Part shown: positions 23,061 through 37,232 of the stretch, piece by piece
Position numbering within the stretch: the stretch's first letter is position 1
How the letters are laid out: every line of letters begins with the position of its first letter
Source of the DNA: Polytrichum commune
Lineage: Eukaryota; Streptophyta; Polytrichopsida; Polytrichales; Polytrichaceae
DNA: 60,000 nt
Reading direction: 5' to 3'
Assembly: GCA_950295325.1 (NCBI GenBank)
Contig: OX485809.1
Span: forward strand, 41,077,081 to 41,137,080
Made by a program: the position numbers and the translations under genes
The notes under the pieces: generated by a model
Told to the model about the DNA's origin: nothing
The model's input: only the letters and a program-made list of their open reading frames with translations
The model's database searches: none

Positions 23061-24839
23061 ATTTATAAATGAGGTGTGGCACGTGCATGATAAAAGGTAG
23101 AAGGTGCTAAAAGAAACATCCCATACTAACCACCAACTGTAAACAGCTCCCAATTACGAACTCTCTACTATCATTAACTATTCCCCATACTGTACAAGTG
23201 CTTGGGTCCACGGATTGATAGTCTTCGGTGTCATTAGTGACGCCACCATATATTGGCTTCCAATATATTAAAGTGGTTTATAAAATAGACTTCACTGTAT
23301 TTCGGCTGAGTTCATGGTCGGTTTAAAACTTGAGAGTGGCTCCTCGGTGCCCATTCTAGCCATTGAACTCATGGATTCATCTACAACAGATATTTACCAT
23401 AGGGATGTGTTGGTGACCTATCTGAAAGTGGATTTCTCATTCATAAAGTATTCACTGAGAGGGTATGCGAATGTCCAAATAAGTACAGCTCTGAGATGCA
23501 CATGGCGAAAACTACCCTAAGAGATGCCCATTATCTTCAAAAGCATTCCGAGTTGGACTGTTTTGGCCTGGAGGGGTCGAACCAGGTAGGGAATGGTCTC
23601 CTCTGATTAGGAATTGAGAATAGCTAGGAGATTCGTTTCAAGTGCCCATATTCCAGTCAACATGCAAAAAGTGCAACTCAAAGTCAAGATTCCCTCACTC
23701 CCCAACCCATCCCATTCCACCTCCGATCTCATCATAATATGTCTTTTCAGTGTCCATTCCCGACTCCAATCATTACCAGTTCGAGAGTTTATTCCATTCT
23801 TAATTTGAGTCAGATTTATGAGGCTAGTGTTCAACACTTACGGCCCCCATGGAATCTTCTTGGGGTTCGTATTAAATCTCAGGCCCTACACTGCGGCGGA
23901 TCACAAGTTGCTTCACACACTCACATTATGTAGGTTTCAAAACATGGAGGATCATGAAATGGTACACTCGGGACACCTTTCCAATGGCACTTGGAACATT
24001 GATTTTTCAGACTTTTTGTGAAACAACAGACAATTGAAGGTGCATCTGTGGACACCGCTATTGCTAGGCTTCTTGGACCCAGTCCATCTCCCTACAATCT
24101 ACTTCGTCAACCTACTTCGTTTCGACTTCTCGGTAGCACTGCACGCCGCGTAAGTTGCTCAAAAACAACCTACCTGTTCAAGGTGCAGTGACATGAGATA
24201 TCCTACCGGTGATTGCCTCCCAGTGGTGCATTAGTATAGCCATCCAAAAAGGTTTCAAGCCACCCTGAAGTAGACAACCGAACATGATTTCTTATAATGA
24301 CCAGGTACTAGTCTCTCCATAACAGAAGAGCAGAAAACAAGAGCACAACAAAGAATATGCCATGTCCTTCCATAAAAATATGCCAGTTCTGGCAAGGGCA
24401 TGAGATCTGCTGTAATAGCAAGGAGAAGGTGCACCTACCGCTTTCGGCTGTCCTGGCAAAAGATGAAACACAAGTGACGTACAGGCTCATACACTTGTGT
24501 AGATGATACGCCCAACAGGACAATTCGGGTAGGGAAGGAAATAGACCTGACTAGATCACCAATGCTAACCCATATTTGGTGCTCTTGTTCTTCCAACTTG
24601 AAAGGCCCCTCTTGACTAGATTAGCAGACCACACTTTTGAAACCTACGAATATGTTGCAACATCAACAACAGCAGCACGGTGGCACAAACCTCCTCCCCA
24701 GGGGCTTGGTATGGAAGTCCAACTTCCTGACCTTATAACCCACTCCTTTCCCACCACCCAACGAGTGGAAAGCCGTTGTCTCCTCCCCAAACACAAAACC
24801 CCCACTTCGCTGCCAATTCTGCAGCTTCCCTTCTTTACA
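23061..24839. other. gene-free arm sequence 3' of the left E2 gene
   Basis: Matches 57849-59640 in the other arm with several percent divergence. Short frames (for example 23314-23520) are not conserved between the arms as open frames of equal length, arguing against coding. The part next to 24840 should contain the E2 3' untranslated region. Confidence 0.5.
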
Positions 24840-27237
<2,398 letters not shown>

Positions 27238-27745
27238 ACCAAACGCAACCCTAGCGTCTCAGCCTTCCCTCCTCCTCCAACAGAAACAATTCCCACGCCC
27301 GCTTCAGCCTCTGGCCGCAAGCAGCGACACTCTCACGCACGCCACGCGCTCACCAGCTTTTATCTCCACGCGGCCAGCACCAAACGACCGCCAAATCCTG
27401 CTCCCGCTCGGCTCTCGCGAGGGAGATCCCGTTCAGCGCAAAATGGCAAAGATCCACGAAAAGCTCTACAATCAAGTCACGCCCTCGAACCGTAGAACCA
27501 CGGCAATAAAAGCCGCAACCAAACTTCGAAAGCCTTCCAGAAGACACAGTCGATGGCGGAACGAAACAGAGGCGGAACGAAACCCCAAGGGGCCGAGCGA
27601 GCGAACGAGCGAGGCAACGAAGCGGAGGGGAGATGAATACTACTGGGATTCCACTCTCGAATTGGCTCCACTAGTAAGACGCCCGCGCGATCCCCGCCGT
27701 CCGATCGAGATTTGGACGCCCCCTTGCCATCCGATCCCCCAGTAG
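27238..27745 (-). promoter_or_regulatory. 5' leader and probable promoter of the left E2 gene
   Basis: GC-rich sequence compared with its surroundings, ending at the ATG at 27237. The part at about 27540-27745, with the GCTCGTTCGCTCGCTCGG-like run, is repeated at 35552-35840, 41041-41123 (partial) and 54815-55045. The transcription start is not known. The lack of in-frame upstream coding continuity supports a non-coding leader. Confidence 0.5.
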
Positions 27746-30700
27746 TGACTCACTACACCGTGTGTCTCATAACATTATTCAGCTCAGGGACGGCGTTCCC
27801 TTCTGAAATCCTCGCATTACATGAGCCAAGGTTTGTAAACGTAGAGGGGTAAACCGGCCGCCGTCAACTATGACGACCGGCGGGGCCCAGCCTAGTTATC
27901 CGCGGTGAACAATTCGCACCGTGGCAACGTCAATCCCCTAACACCCCATGACCCGGTCTACGAGACTCTGATCCGCAACCCATACGCGTTTATGCCAGTT
28001 GTAGGAGGAGCCTACATATTGTGGAACATCGATGTCCTTGTGGTACATGGTATAGAACCTTGAACATACAAATTGGCATGTGCATGTATTGGAACTATGT
28101 CATGCATGACCCATGGGTATGACATGATGGACCATGGACACGCCATGCATGGATATGACATGATGCCATGCTCAAGTGGTTCTTTACACATCCTATACAG
28201 TTGAACGTCTCATCATGGATTCGTAGCATCACGTTGAGATTTAGCTCATCCGCTGCGAGGCGTCTTGGCAATGCCGCCAAAGTGTACAAGGAAATGTAAC
28301 CATTGAATGGGATACCATCATTCAACATGGTGAGAAAGGGTTGGGCGTCTTCGGTTGCCTTGGCACATAGATCCCGATGTTAGGGTTTGGACTTTTTCAA
28401 TGCACCTTTCGTATCATTTGTGGTACTCAACAAAGGAATGGATAGTTCGGAGCACTTGCGGTGCTCAACGAGGGAATAACTAGTGCGCAATTTGGAACAC
28501 CAACCTCCTCATGATGTCTTGAAGGTCTTGTAAGTCTCACACACCGATGTTGTGTTGTTGCCATTTGTTTGGTTTTTGTCAAATGTTTAGGGTTTGCGCT
28601 CATGCCCTCTTGCCATTTTTTTTCTAGATATGAAACAAAGCCTCTCTTTTTTACTTTCTCTTCCACCTTAGATTCAAGTTGCAAGGTCTGATATTGTACA
28701 CCTTTATCGTTCAAGGCAAAACTTCTTGCAATTAAACCACATCCCCTAAATGTAAATTTCCTACTCGTAGTGTCCACCTTTCACTCCTTGGTATGCCATG
28801 CTCAATGCCAATTTGAGACGAATGAGTGATGAGCCTATGCCAATTCAAGCACAACCAAGTAGCATGTGCTTTGTGAAATTTTGCCACTCTTGTGTGGAAA
28901 TTCCCAAATAATCCCATGCTTTGAATGATTGCACTCTTGTATGTAGGTGTTTTGCAATTTTTTGTGTCAACGCTAATGTTTTGCCCATTTTAGAAATGCA
29001 ATCATTTTTCAACATCCAAGGTTTTCCCCCCTCTCTCTCTCTCCTAGATCTCCCAACCATTTCATTGTCACATGATCCTTGGCTTTAGGATATTTATACT
29101 CCCTTGTGATGCTCCACTGTATCTCTCAAACGCCATTCCTAGCTTCCTTATTCTAGCTATTCCTATACTATGCTCAATTCCATAATCACCCTTTAATCTA
29201 ACAATAATGTTGAGCATTTGTGATATACTAAATGTGATAAGTGTATGATGTTGCCATCCATTTTTCAATATGTTAAAAAGGTCCCCATTTTTTTTGCAAG
29301 AAGCCTTATGATAAACACGCCACCGGTGGTTGCAACTAGTGGGTAATAAAGGCTCGGTTGGTGGGACCATACTTACCTTGGAGCCCTAACACTATGGGTA
29401 AATCGATGAAATGTAGGAACCTTACATCACATGCATGTGTTGGAATAGCATGTACACTCCATGCTCTTAGCCACATTCGTGCATTTTTTTGTGCATTCCA
29501 TGGAGTCTATTGTCAACAAAGACATAACCCACCCAATGATCTATGCACATTTTGGGTCCCCCAAGAATCTAGCGGTTTTGTGAAACAAGTGGTTTTGCAG
29601 AAAGTTTGTGTGAAGTTGAAGACGGAGCTTAGTGCTAGAATAATATGTTTCAATGGCAAGTCCAAAGACATCTTCCCCTACAAATTATGTGGTGGCCAAT
29701 GAGGCACCAAGAATTGCCTATTAGCTCATAGGGTACGTACAATGTGCACTCATGGACCGAAAGACTATGTTGGGATTTATATTCCCCTACCATTTATCCA
29801 ACCCTCAAGAATGATATTTATTTTCAGGTAGTCTTAAAAAAGGTACTTGAAAATAATTTTGCCAATTTTGGTTGGATGGAACAACTAATAAAGCCCTTTG
29901 TAATGACATGCATCTAGAGCTTAAAATGCAGACAACATGTACTGTGGAAGTTAGTTTCAGGGAATGCTTTCTAGAATCATCGTTTTTCTTTTTCCAACCA
30001 ACAATCCTTCTACGCCGTTCCTTTCCCATCGTTTCCTTTTGTAAAAGTCAAATGTATGAAGGTTATACCTGTATTTTTACAATCTCAATGCAATGGTGCA
30101 AAGAAAATTTCACCTTTTGAAACAACTCAAAATAAATCCCCCTCAAACTTGCATAATTTGTGCATGAATAGAGGAAATGAACTTGGTTATCAACTCTATC
30201 ATCGATACATTGGATGACAATGGTGAAGGCAATGTCAAGCACGACTATGTTGATGTCCTTCCTCCTTGTCTGCATTCACTGAGGTCCCACGTAGCCCAAT
30301 CAAGGACACAAGGCCTCAAAAAGCAAAGAATAAAACATCTTACTCACTTCCCATTGGGACAAGTGTTGTTTCCCGCCAATCGCACACATCCGTAAGCACA
30401 TCATGTGTTCTTCATGTATTAGAACAAGGTTCAAGGTCAGTTTACAAGCAACCACTTTCTTTAACACCTCCGATACCATCCCAAGTTCATGTGCTAGTCA
30501 CAAAGACTACCGTCCCTTCATCTAAGGTTCATGTATTACACTCCTCCCCTCTTGGAGGGACATACATAATTGTGCCAGTCGTAGGAACACCTTCACCATC
30601 TTTTCATTGTGTTTCTTCTACATCCCCAATTTTGAACCAATCAAAGATTTCTCCAAGTTCCTACAATAATGCCAACAAAGTTGTTCGTTACCCAAAAGCA

Positions 30701-30898
30701 TATCATGTCGGCATTTGACATTGGTCACCCTCATCCAATCCTATTCATTATTCCAGACCCCCCCCCTAATACATGGCATTTGGTCCAATGTGGCATTCTG
30801 TAGTGTGACATCGATGGTGGGGACATTGAAGGGTTCACAACAACATTGGAGGCTTCACGAGATAATGGTTATTGACAAGGTAGGTTTCTTCAAGTTTT
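27746..30898. other. shared arm sequence, unassigned
   Basis: Nearly identical to 52770-54790 plus 47850-48930 in the other arm. Minus-strand frames at 28427-28777, 29068-29370 and a plus frame at 29358-29702 are identical or nearly so in both arms. This follows from overall arm identity, not from selection. Plus-strand frames at 30177-30718 include an acidic stretch (DDNGEGN) and a Ser/Pro/Thr-rich stretch. None resembles a family I recognise. Probably an old, decayed mobile element. Confidence 0.4.
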
Positions 30899-30906
30899 TT
30901 GTTAAT

Positions 30907-31316
30907 CACGGGGAGGTCACTTCATTGTCAAGTTGACACCACGTGCGGACAAAGTTTGCTACCCCTATATTACATGCCATATATAATTTCAAAATTTATG
31001 ATATTTTTTCTACATATACATAACCATTGATAGTATCTTTTGTATACTTTTTTGAAATTTTTAGTCATCTTTATTTTTTTTAGTAATTGTTTTAGTTCAA
31101 TTCTGTGTCATTCTAGTTAGAAATGGTATGTTTTATGAAAAAAACAAATCATCAAATATAGTTACCACTTTTAACCATGTCATAGGTATTGTGTATATCT
31201 ACTCATGAAAAAAATTTGATAAAATTTTGACTCATTTTGGTGGTGCAACTTACCAAAAGAAGATTTTTTTTGGTCGCACGTGGTGTTCAACTTGACAATG
31301 GAGTGATCTACCCGTG
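30907..31316. mobile_element. 410-bp hAT-type MITE, left arm only
   Basis: Ends CACGGGGAGGTCACTTCATT and, on the minus strand, CACGGGTAGATCACTCCATT. Both continue with TGTCAAGTTGA and CACCACGTGCG. The 8-bp direct repeat TTGTTAAT flanks it (30899-30906, 31317-31324). The other arm keeps the empty site with a single TTGTTAAT (near 47830). A CA-G-rich terminus with an 8-bp duplication is the hAT signature. There is no coding sequence. Confidence 0.9.
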
Positions 31317-31324
31317 TTGTTAAT

Positions 31325-32843
31325 ACCACCTCCATCCATACCATGTACACACCTTGTTCCAAGCCTTTAATTTAGCACATATATTTATGTTTGCATCAAG
31401 TTTTATGCAACATCCCTACTCACTAATTGTTATTGGGTTTATAGTCAAGAGCATATGTTAACAAGGAACTCAACAATATGGTCAAATATGCATTTCCAAG
31501 GCTTTAAAATCCATCTAATGTAGACTCGTAGTTGGAGCCTTTATTCCATTATGTGGGGATCACTCACTAACTAAAAGAACTCCATAAAGACATGTGCAAT
31601 GGGACAATAAACATGACACTATTGTCAAATAGGAGTTTTGTCTTGGGATGAAGCGTTTCAATGTCAAGCAATCTCTCTTCATCCTCCAATTTTAGCGGGA
31701 TTGCCATCCTTTCTTTCATATGCTCGTGCACAACCCTCATTTTCAAGACATGTTGCCTCCTCTTCGCTCATATCATCCAGGAAGCATTGTTGGATAGATC
31801 CTTGTTGTTGGATAATCATCCCACTCTACGGGCATATGTTGTTTCATGGTATGAGTTCGTACATGATGTTCATCAATTCATACATGATGTTCTTGAATGC
31901 CAAAGATTATTGCATCTCCAACCCCCTCATAGGTGCAATTGCAACAAATCTCTACAAATGGTGGGGCCCAACCATTCAAATGTGACAAAAATTGCTTGGG
32001 AAACCACTCGGAGGTGGACGAAGAACAACAACTTTGTTATGTTTGTAGCTGCAAGGGATGTTTCCAACTGTGAAACTTGGATACGCAATGTCAACAATGA
32101 ATGAAAAATCTTGTTAGGTTCTCAACACATTTGGTTCGACTCTCTTCATAAATGGACTTGTGGAGTGTAAACGGGAGTTGTTGTTGACAGTGCACACAAC
32201 AAGCCAACCACATGCGAAATGTTTTGGACAAAACAACAGAAGGATGGAGTGACAATCAAGACTTCTCTTATCATTTCTAGCCGGTTGTTGTGGAAGGAAG
32301 ACCTCAATATGGTTGGTTTCCACCTTCATCATATTCATTGTTTCAAGGAATTCCATTATTGTCTTTCCTTATAATTTTTTGGTGTTCCTTGTTTTTTAGA
32401 TGAATGAATTTCTCTTTGATGCATTGCAATCGTCAGTTCAAGATATGGCAATGAAACGCATACACTATCATGAGTACACCCTAACCCCTCTTGCCAATGT
32501 TATTACCTATCTTGGAAGTGCACATGTTGGCTCTAAGCAAGAGATAATTTTGTACCTAGATTCATGTGAAGTGCCTACAATTATTGTTCCATCACAATGT
32601 TTCAGTCAAATATATGGGGAGTTTGTGTTGTGAGACAACCAACTCGCGTTGGGGTCTTTTGGCCACCATGTTTGCAGACGATGTCAATACACCACCAACA
32701 CCTCAACAACACCTGACAAATAAACTAAACAAAGTAGTTGCCCCCCCCAAGATCACATCCATAGTTGTCGAGTATGCCACCAACTTCAACACTACCACTT
32801 GAAGCTCAAAACATCAACAATAGTCTCCCCCAACCATTAGTTG
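31325..32843. other. shared arm sequence with broken plus-strand frames
   Basis: Matches 44879-46356 in the other arm. The plus-strand frame 31661-32104 (147 codons) ends ...VAARDVSNCETWIRNVNNE and is present in the other arm as 170 codons (46130-45618 minus). Overlapping frames exist on the same strand. No family recognised. A decayed transposon gene is a guess. Confidence 0.4.
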
Positions 32844-33015
32844 GAAAACTATGCCAAAAATAACCGCAACTAAAACCGGGTGCGGTTTTTTTGACCAACC
32901 TAATTTGCAATTGCTAAACGAATACATTTTTTGGTTTAGCGACTAAAATTTTAGGAATTTGGGGGCGTTTAATAACTTTTGGAAAGTTATTGAAAATACA
33001 TTTCCAACGGTATAT

Positions 33016-33046
<31 letters not shown>

Positions 33047-33172
33047 CAAATTCCTAAAATTTCAGTCACAAAATGAAAACCAAAAATTTGTAGTCGTTTA
33101 GAGACTGCAAATTAGGTTGGTCAAAACAACCGCAACCGATTTTGGCTACGGTTTTTTTTGTGCATAGTTTTC
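32844..33172. mobile_element. foldback MITE with long terminal inverted repeats and a central (AC)n
   Basis: Left end GAAAACTATGCCAAAAATAACCGC. The right end on the minus strand is GAAAACTATGCACAAAAAAAACCG. Both continue with TTTTGACCAACCTAATTTGCA and a 'ctaaacga' block, so nearly the whole 329 bp can fold into one hairpin. A perfect AC run (33017-33044) lies near the centre. No confident target duplication was found. Present in both arms (44552-44878), so it predates the large duplication. Confidence 0.75.
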
Positions 33173-34483
33173 TACTAGCGAACACACTACCAACTTTAAC
33201 GTTTATTTCTATTGTTGAAAACATTGACAAAAATATGTTTGGTACTCTACCATCTGGAGGTCTTGCTTTTGAAGCTCAAAAGCTCGACACCAATGTATGT
33301 CGCATGCACATAACATGGCATGAGCGAAGAAGGATAAAACTCTCAAAAATCTTTCATGAGAGTTGGGGTAAGCTTGCAAGTGTAAGCTTCTAAGCTTGCA
33401 TGTTTGTGTTATTCCGCTATGTATGAATAACGACTTAGGGTGCACCAAGTTCATTGTTGCCATGGTCATTGCATAATAGTTGAACTAGTTAAGGGTGTAT
33501 GTGTGGATGGGTTTCCACCAACCAACTACCTTATTTTCTACAAAAAGATAGTGACAACAAGTGTCACGTCCACCCACAAATTATATTGTCTACATATGTA
33601 TAAGAGTTTTTCCAGTTTTATGACGTTGAAGTCAATTTCATTTTAACCCACTATTGGTTGAGATACTTAGCAACAATTATGTCCCAATACGTCATCCTTG
33701 ATTCCCACATAGTTCCCAATATGATGAAGTCATTCAATTTGACAACAACACCTACTATGACCTGGAGGAATGGGCCCAAAAGAATTTCAAGACATGTTCC
33801 ATGGACATGAAGGTTGTTGTGGTCACCTACAAACAATGATCCAGTTGGAGTTTATTTGTCATAGATCACACATTGACCTTGCACATGGACTTTTGTCTAC
33901 CGCTACTACAATTTGCAATTTGTGACAACATTTTTTGATTGTGTGCGTAAGGCTTGGGCTTGGTGTAGAGGGATAGTGATAGCCAATGCATTGTACGATG
34001 CAATTGTTCATGCGCATGTCAATTAATGCCATATGCCCATACAAATTGATGGGTATGAATGTGGATATCATGTTGTTATGAACTTCAAGCACTACATCTA
34101 GATGAGGGCTTGTGTGGAAGGGCACGCCAACAATGACACGATGAAAACGATATGTCATTTTATACCAACAAGTTTGTTTTATGGTGGCTTTCATGTCATG
34201 TACCATGTATTGTTGACTTGCTTGTGCTACATTTTCCATGTTTTGTTGTCGCGCACCTCTCTATAAGGAGTGTATGAAACACCATGGGCACAAGGGGGAC
34301 CCCGGAGTGACACCCAGGACTTGTGGCGCCGTTGGTGAGAGGGCCCAAGTGATCCTAGTGTGGGTGAGGGCCCCAAACATTGGGAACGCCTCCCACTCAT
34401 AGAGATTAGGAGTCACGAGGGTAAGGCCACGAACTATGCGTAGCTTATGGCATGCGGATTCTAAATTGCTCAAGAACACCTCA
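33173..34483. other. shared arm sequence, unassigned
   Basis: Matches 43241-44551. The minus-strand frames 34479-34261, 34239-33859 and 33836-33651 follow each other and are identical in both arms, with residues such as MTYRFHRVIVGVPFHTSPHLDVVLEV. I recognise no domain. The chain of short same-strand frames could be exons or a decayed ORF. Confidence 0.4.
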
Positions 34484-35551
34484 GGGCCGGTTTACACTAC
34501 AGACCATGAAGTTGGACTAGGGCTCTGCAAGGCAGTTGATTGGCTATTGAAGTTGTCCCGGGACAACTTCGGTTTACACTAAGGAAAAAATGGCAGAGAA
34601 ACCATGGAGGTCGAGATCCCCAAAATATTAATTTTAAGGCCTAATAAATGCACTGACATGGTCCAACGGGTTTTGCGGTGAGAGAGCCAAGAGAGGTGGT
34701 CTGGTAGGAAAAGGCAAGGGCCCATGTCATAGAAATGCCATTTCAAGATTTTTTTAAAGAATCTACCTTTTATGTTCCTTAATTATATCATAGCCCATGA
34801 GACATACCAACACTACCTTGCTCTACCCCTTAAACCGGCTCACACGTGTTTGTACACTAAGGGCATGTAACATTTTTGTAAAAAATATAAGTGTTTTTAA
34901 ATATAGTAATATAGGTTAGTAAATGTAAGAGTAATATGCTATGAGACCAAGGGCTCGTACCCATTGCACTTCAAGCACTCTCATTGGTGGAAAAGGCAGA
35001 GCCAATCCAAGCTCACTTCACACTATGTTTGAGGGACCAATGGAGTATGTGAATGCAAGATGGATGTAAAGTCTACACATATTCCTACATGGCATCAAAT
35101 GGATCACGTTTCATGTTTTCTTGGATTATTTTCAAAAATCAGCTCTTGGAGATAGGCCTAACATAAAACCGGGAGACCATGGTACTCCGAAATTTCACAA
35201 CCATTTCATTTATGAATAGTTTATCATGTTTGAGGACCCCGCCTGAATAGAAAATCATTGAAATAATTTTCGGTTGAGGACCCGGTCACATATGACTTTA
35301 CACTGCCCTTGAGGGCCCGTACTACACTATACATGATTTTGGGACGGACTATACATGATTTTGGGACGGCCTTTGGTCACTTCTTTCGGGCTCTCACAAT
35401 TTCGTGGTCACGGCTCTTGGCTCTTAAGGAATCGACCTGGCCAGGCTACAGTAGGAGGCTCTTTTGCAGAAAACTCCTGTTGCTGCTCTTGATCGACATG
35501 GCGAAGGCAGGTTCAGGGTTTGCTCAATGCATCTAGTTGCATTGAGCAAAT

Positions 35552-35882
35552 AATGCAAATAAACGCCGTCCCTTAGCTGAATAATGTTATGAGACACACG
35601 GTGTAGTGAGTGACTACTGGGGGATCGGATGGCAAGGGGGCGTCCAAATCTCGACCGGACGGCGGGGATCGCGCGGGCGTCTTACTAGTCGAGCCAGTTC
35701 GCGCGTGGAATCCTAGTAGTATTCATCTCCCCTCCGCTTCGTTGCCTCGCTCGTTCGCTCGCTCGGCCCCTTGGGTTTTCGTTCCGCCTCTGTTTCGTTC
35801 CGCCATCGACTGTGTCTTCTGGAAGGCTTTCGAAGTTTGGTGTGCTCCTTGATGAGCAGTTTGTCTCCGCGTGCTGGGTGCG
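35552..35882 (+). promoter_or_regulatory. copy of the E2 5' leader fused to a different downstream sequence
   Basis: From 35552 (AACGCCGTCCC) to about 35840 (TTTCGAAGTTTGGT) this matches the E2 leader at 54768-55045, with roughly 5% differences. After 35840 it departs into GTGCTCCTTGATGAGCAGTT, which is not in the E2 genes. The same chimeric junction occurs at 41003-41045. This is a transplanted leader or promoter that could drive the frame at 36123-37232. Confidence 0.75.
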
Positions 35883-36122
35883 CCACTCGTGATTAATCTT
35901 TCTTTCCCCGCCTCCGCCCTTCCTGCTTCAGGGGCACTTGCATTGCCCTTCAATTCTCAATGGATCTTCACTCTGAGCTTTGTCTCATTTCGCTTTGTTT
36001 GTCTTTCCCAAGCCCGCGCACTCTCATGTGCTTAAAATTTCCATCTGAATTTGTGATGCCGGAATTGAGAGATTTGTGATTCAAGTTACTGGGTACAAAT
36101 GTTAGTCTACTTAGAGTGATAT

Positions 36123-37232
36123 ATGAGTAACGGTTCTTTGCGAACAGATGGTTTGGTACTAATCGCAATCCTCTGTGCGGCGCAGATAAGAGTTGATCGA
36201 CACCAAGTTCACATGAATTCTCAGATGGAAGGGTGTTCCTTTGCACAAGACTCTGGAATGGCAGTGGGAGAGTGTACACTTGATCAACACGTTCTCTTGG
36301 CTGCCCATGATATAACTGCAGGTTCGAGCAGTTTAATAATTGCGTGCATGCATGAATGTATCTGTGGATTTTTTTAAAAACAGAAGTTGGGGCCACTAGA
36401 AGCGGGATTTTCTACGAAGGAAAGCAACTTAAATAGTTTAATATTCCTAATCACCATGGGCAACATTTCAATGCAAAAAAGTTCGACGGAGGTTGTGTGC
36501 ACACATATAAGATAGAGCAGTTACGTTCTTCTAGAAGACGTAATCGCAGGTTTTCACTAGGGGGTACTTCGATTTTGTCATGCCATGGATCCTTCTTAAT
36601 GTCTTTTTGCTGAATCGTTTTGGCATGGAAGATGGGTAATCTGCTTTCAAATCAAAGTTTCGATAGGAGAACGGAGAGGTTCCAAGTACACTGACCAATG
36701 CGAACTTAGAATACCCATGTCTGTCGAGATGATAACAATCATGCACTGATTGAAGTTGTCTTCCTGAATTCATCCTGGAACTACACCACTGTTGTTTCTT
36801 CCCCTCAAATTAAAGCTCGCCCATATTCTCTCTTCCAGTAAATGTGAAGATGGTTGAAATCCGCTGTTCACTAATTAATCTAATTCTGTCCTCGCAGGAT
36901 CCCCTCGGATGAACCAAATTATTCGTGACATAGAGACCAAGTGTCGGACTTTGCGAGCCATGAGTAAGCAGCTACTCCGCGTGAGAGGCTCCACCGCAGG
37001 TGTCCACTTGCTCGACAACCGCTGTGAACGTGGAGACTTTCTGCTACAGCTGGCACATGAGATCGAAACTTTACCTCCGATGGATCTCAACATCATGGAC
37101 CCTATGCTGTATGCCGAGTCGCTGGAAGCACTGGCCAAAGAGTTGTCCGGACCTGTTTCAATCTCCTCCAACGTTTTAAGAATGTTCATTCCTTTCCTCC
37201 TCCTGTTGGCCAGCGACGTACTTGACATCTAG
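36123..37232 (+). CDS. unrecognised two-exon coding region inside a transposon
   Basis: Exon 36123-36321 (or starting at the in-frame ATG at 36213) joins exon 36898-37232 across a GT-AG intron (donor after 36321, acceptor CTCGCAG before 36898) with matching phase. The join gives 177 residues from the first ATG and 147 from the second. The C-terminal exon reads GSPRMNQIIRDIETKCRTLRAMSKQLLRV..., with amphipathic helical character (DIETKCRTLRAMSKQLL; LLQLAHEIETL; YAESLEALAKEL) and a hydrophobic end (MFIPFLLLLASDVLDI). It resembles no family I can name. Codon use and GC are host-gene-like rather than like the surrounding AT-rich DNA. It lies downstream of a transplanted E2 leader, within the long PIF-like element, and is absent from the other arm. 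It may be a captured gene fragment, expressed or dead. Confidence 0.5.

Noticed and set aside
28020-28200. Dense CATG/ATGTCATGCATGAC palindromic words
   Set aside because: Looks like low-complexity sequence with no array periodicity. Not a CRISPR, origin or regulatory array.
28427-34479. Treating the arm-conserved short frames as real genes because they are identical in both arms
   Set aside because: Identity there follows from the recent duplication, not selection. Frames are short, overlap and have no recognisable domains.
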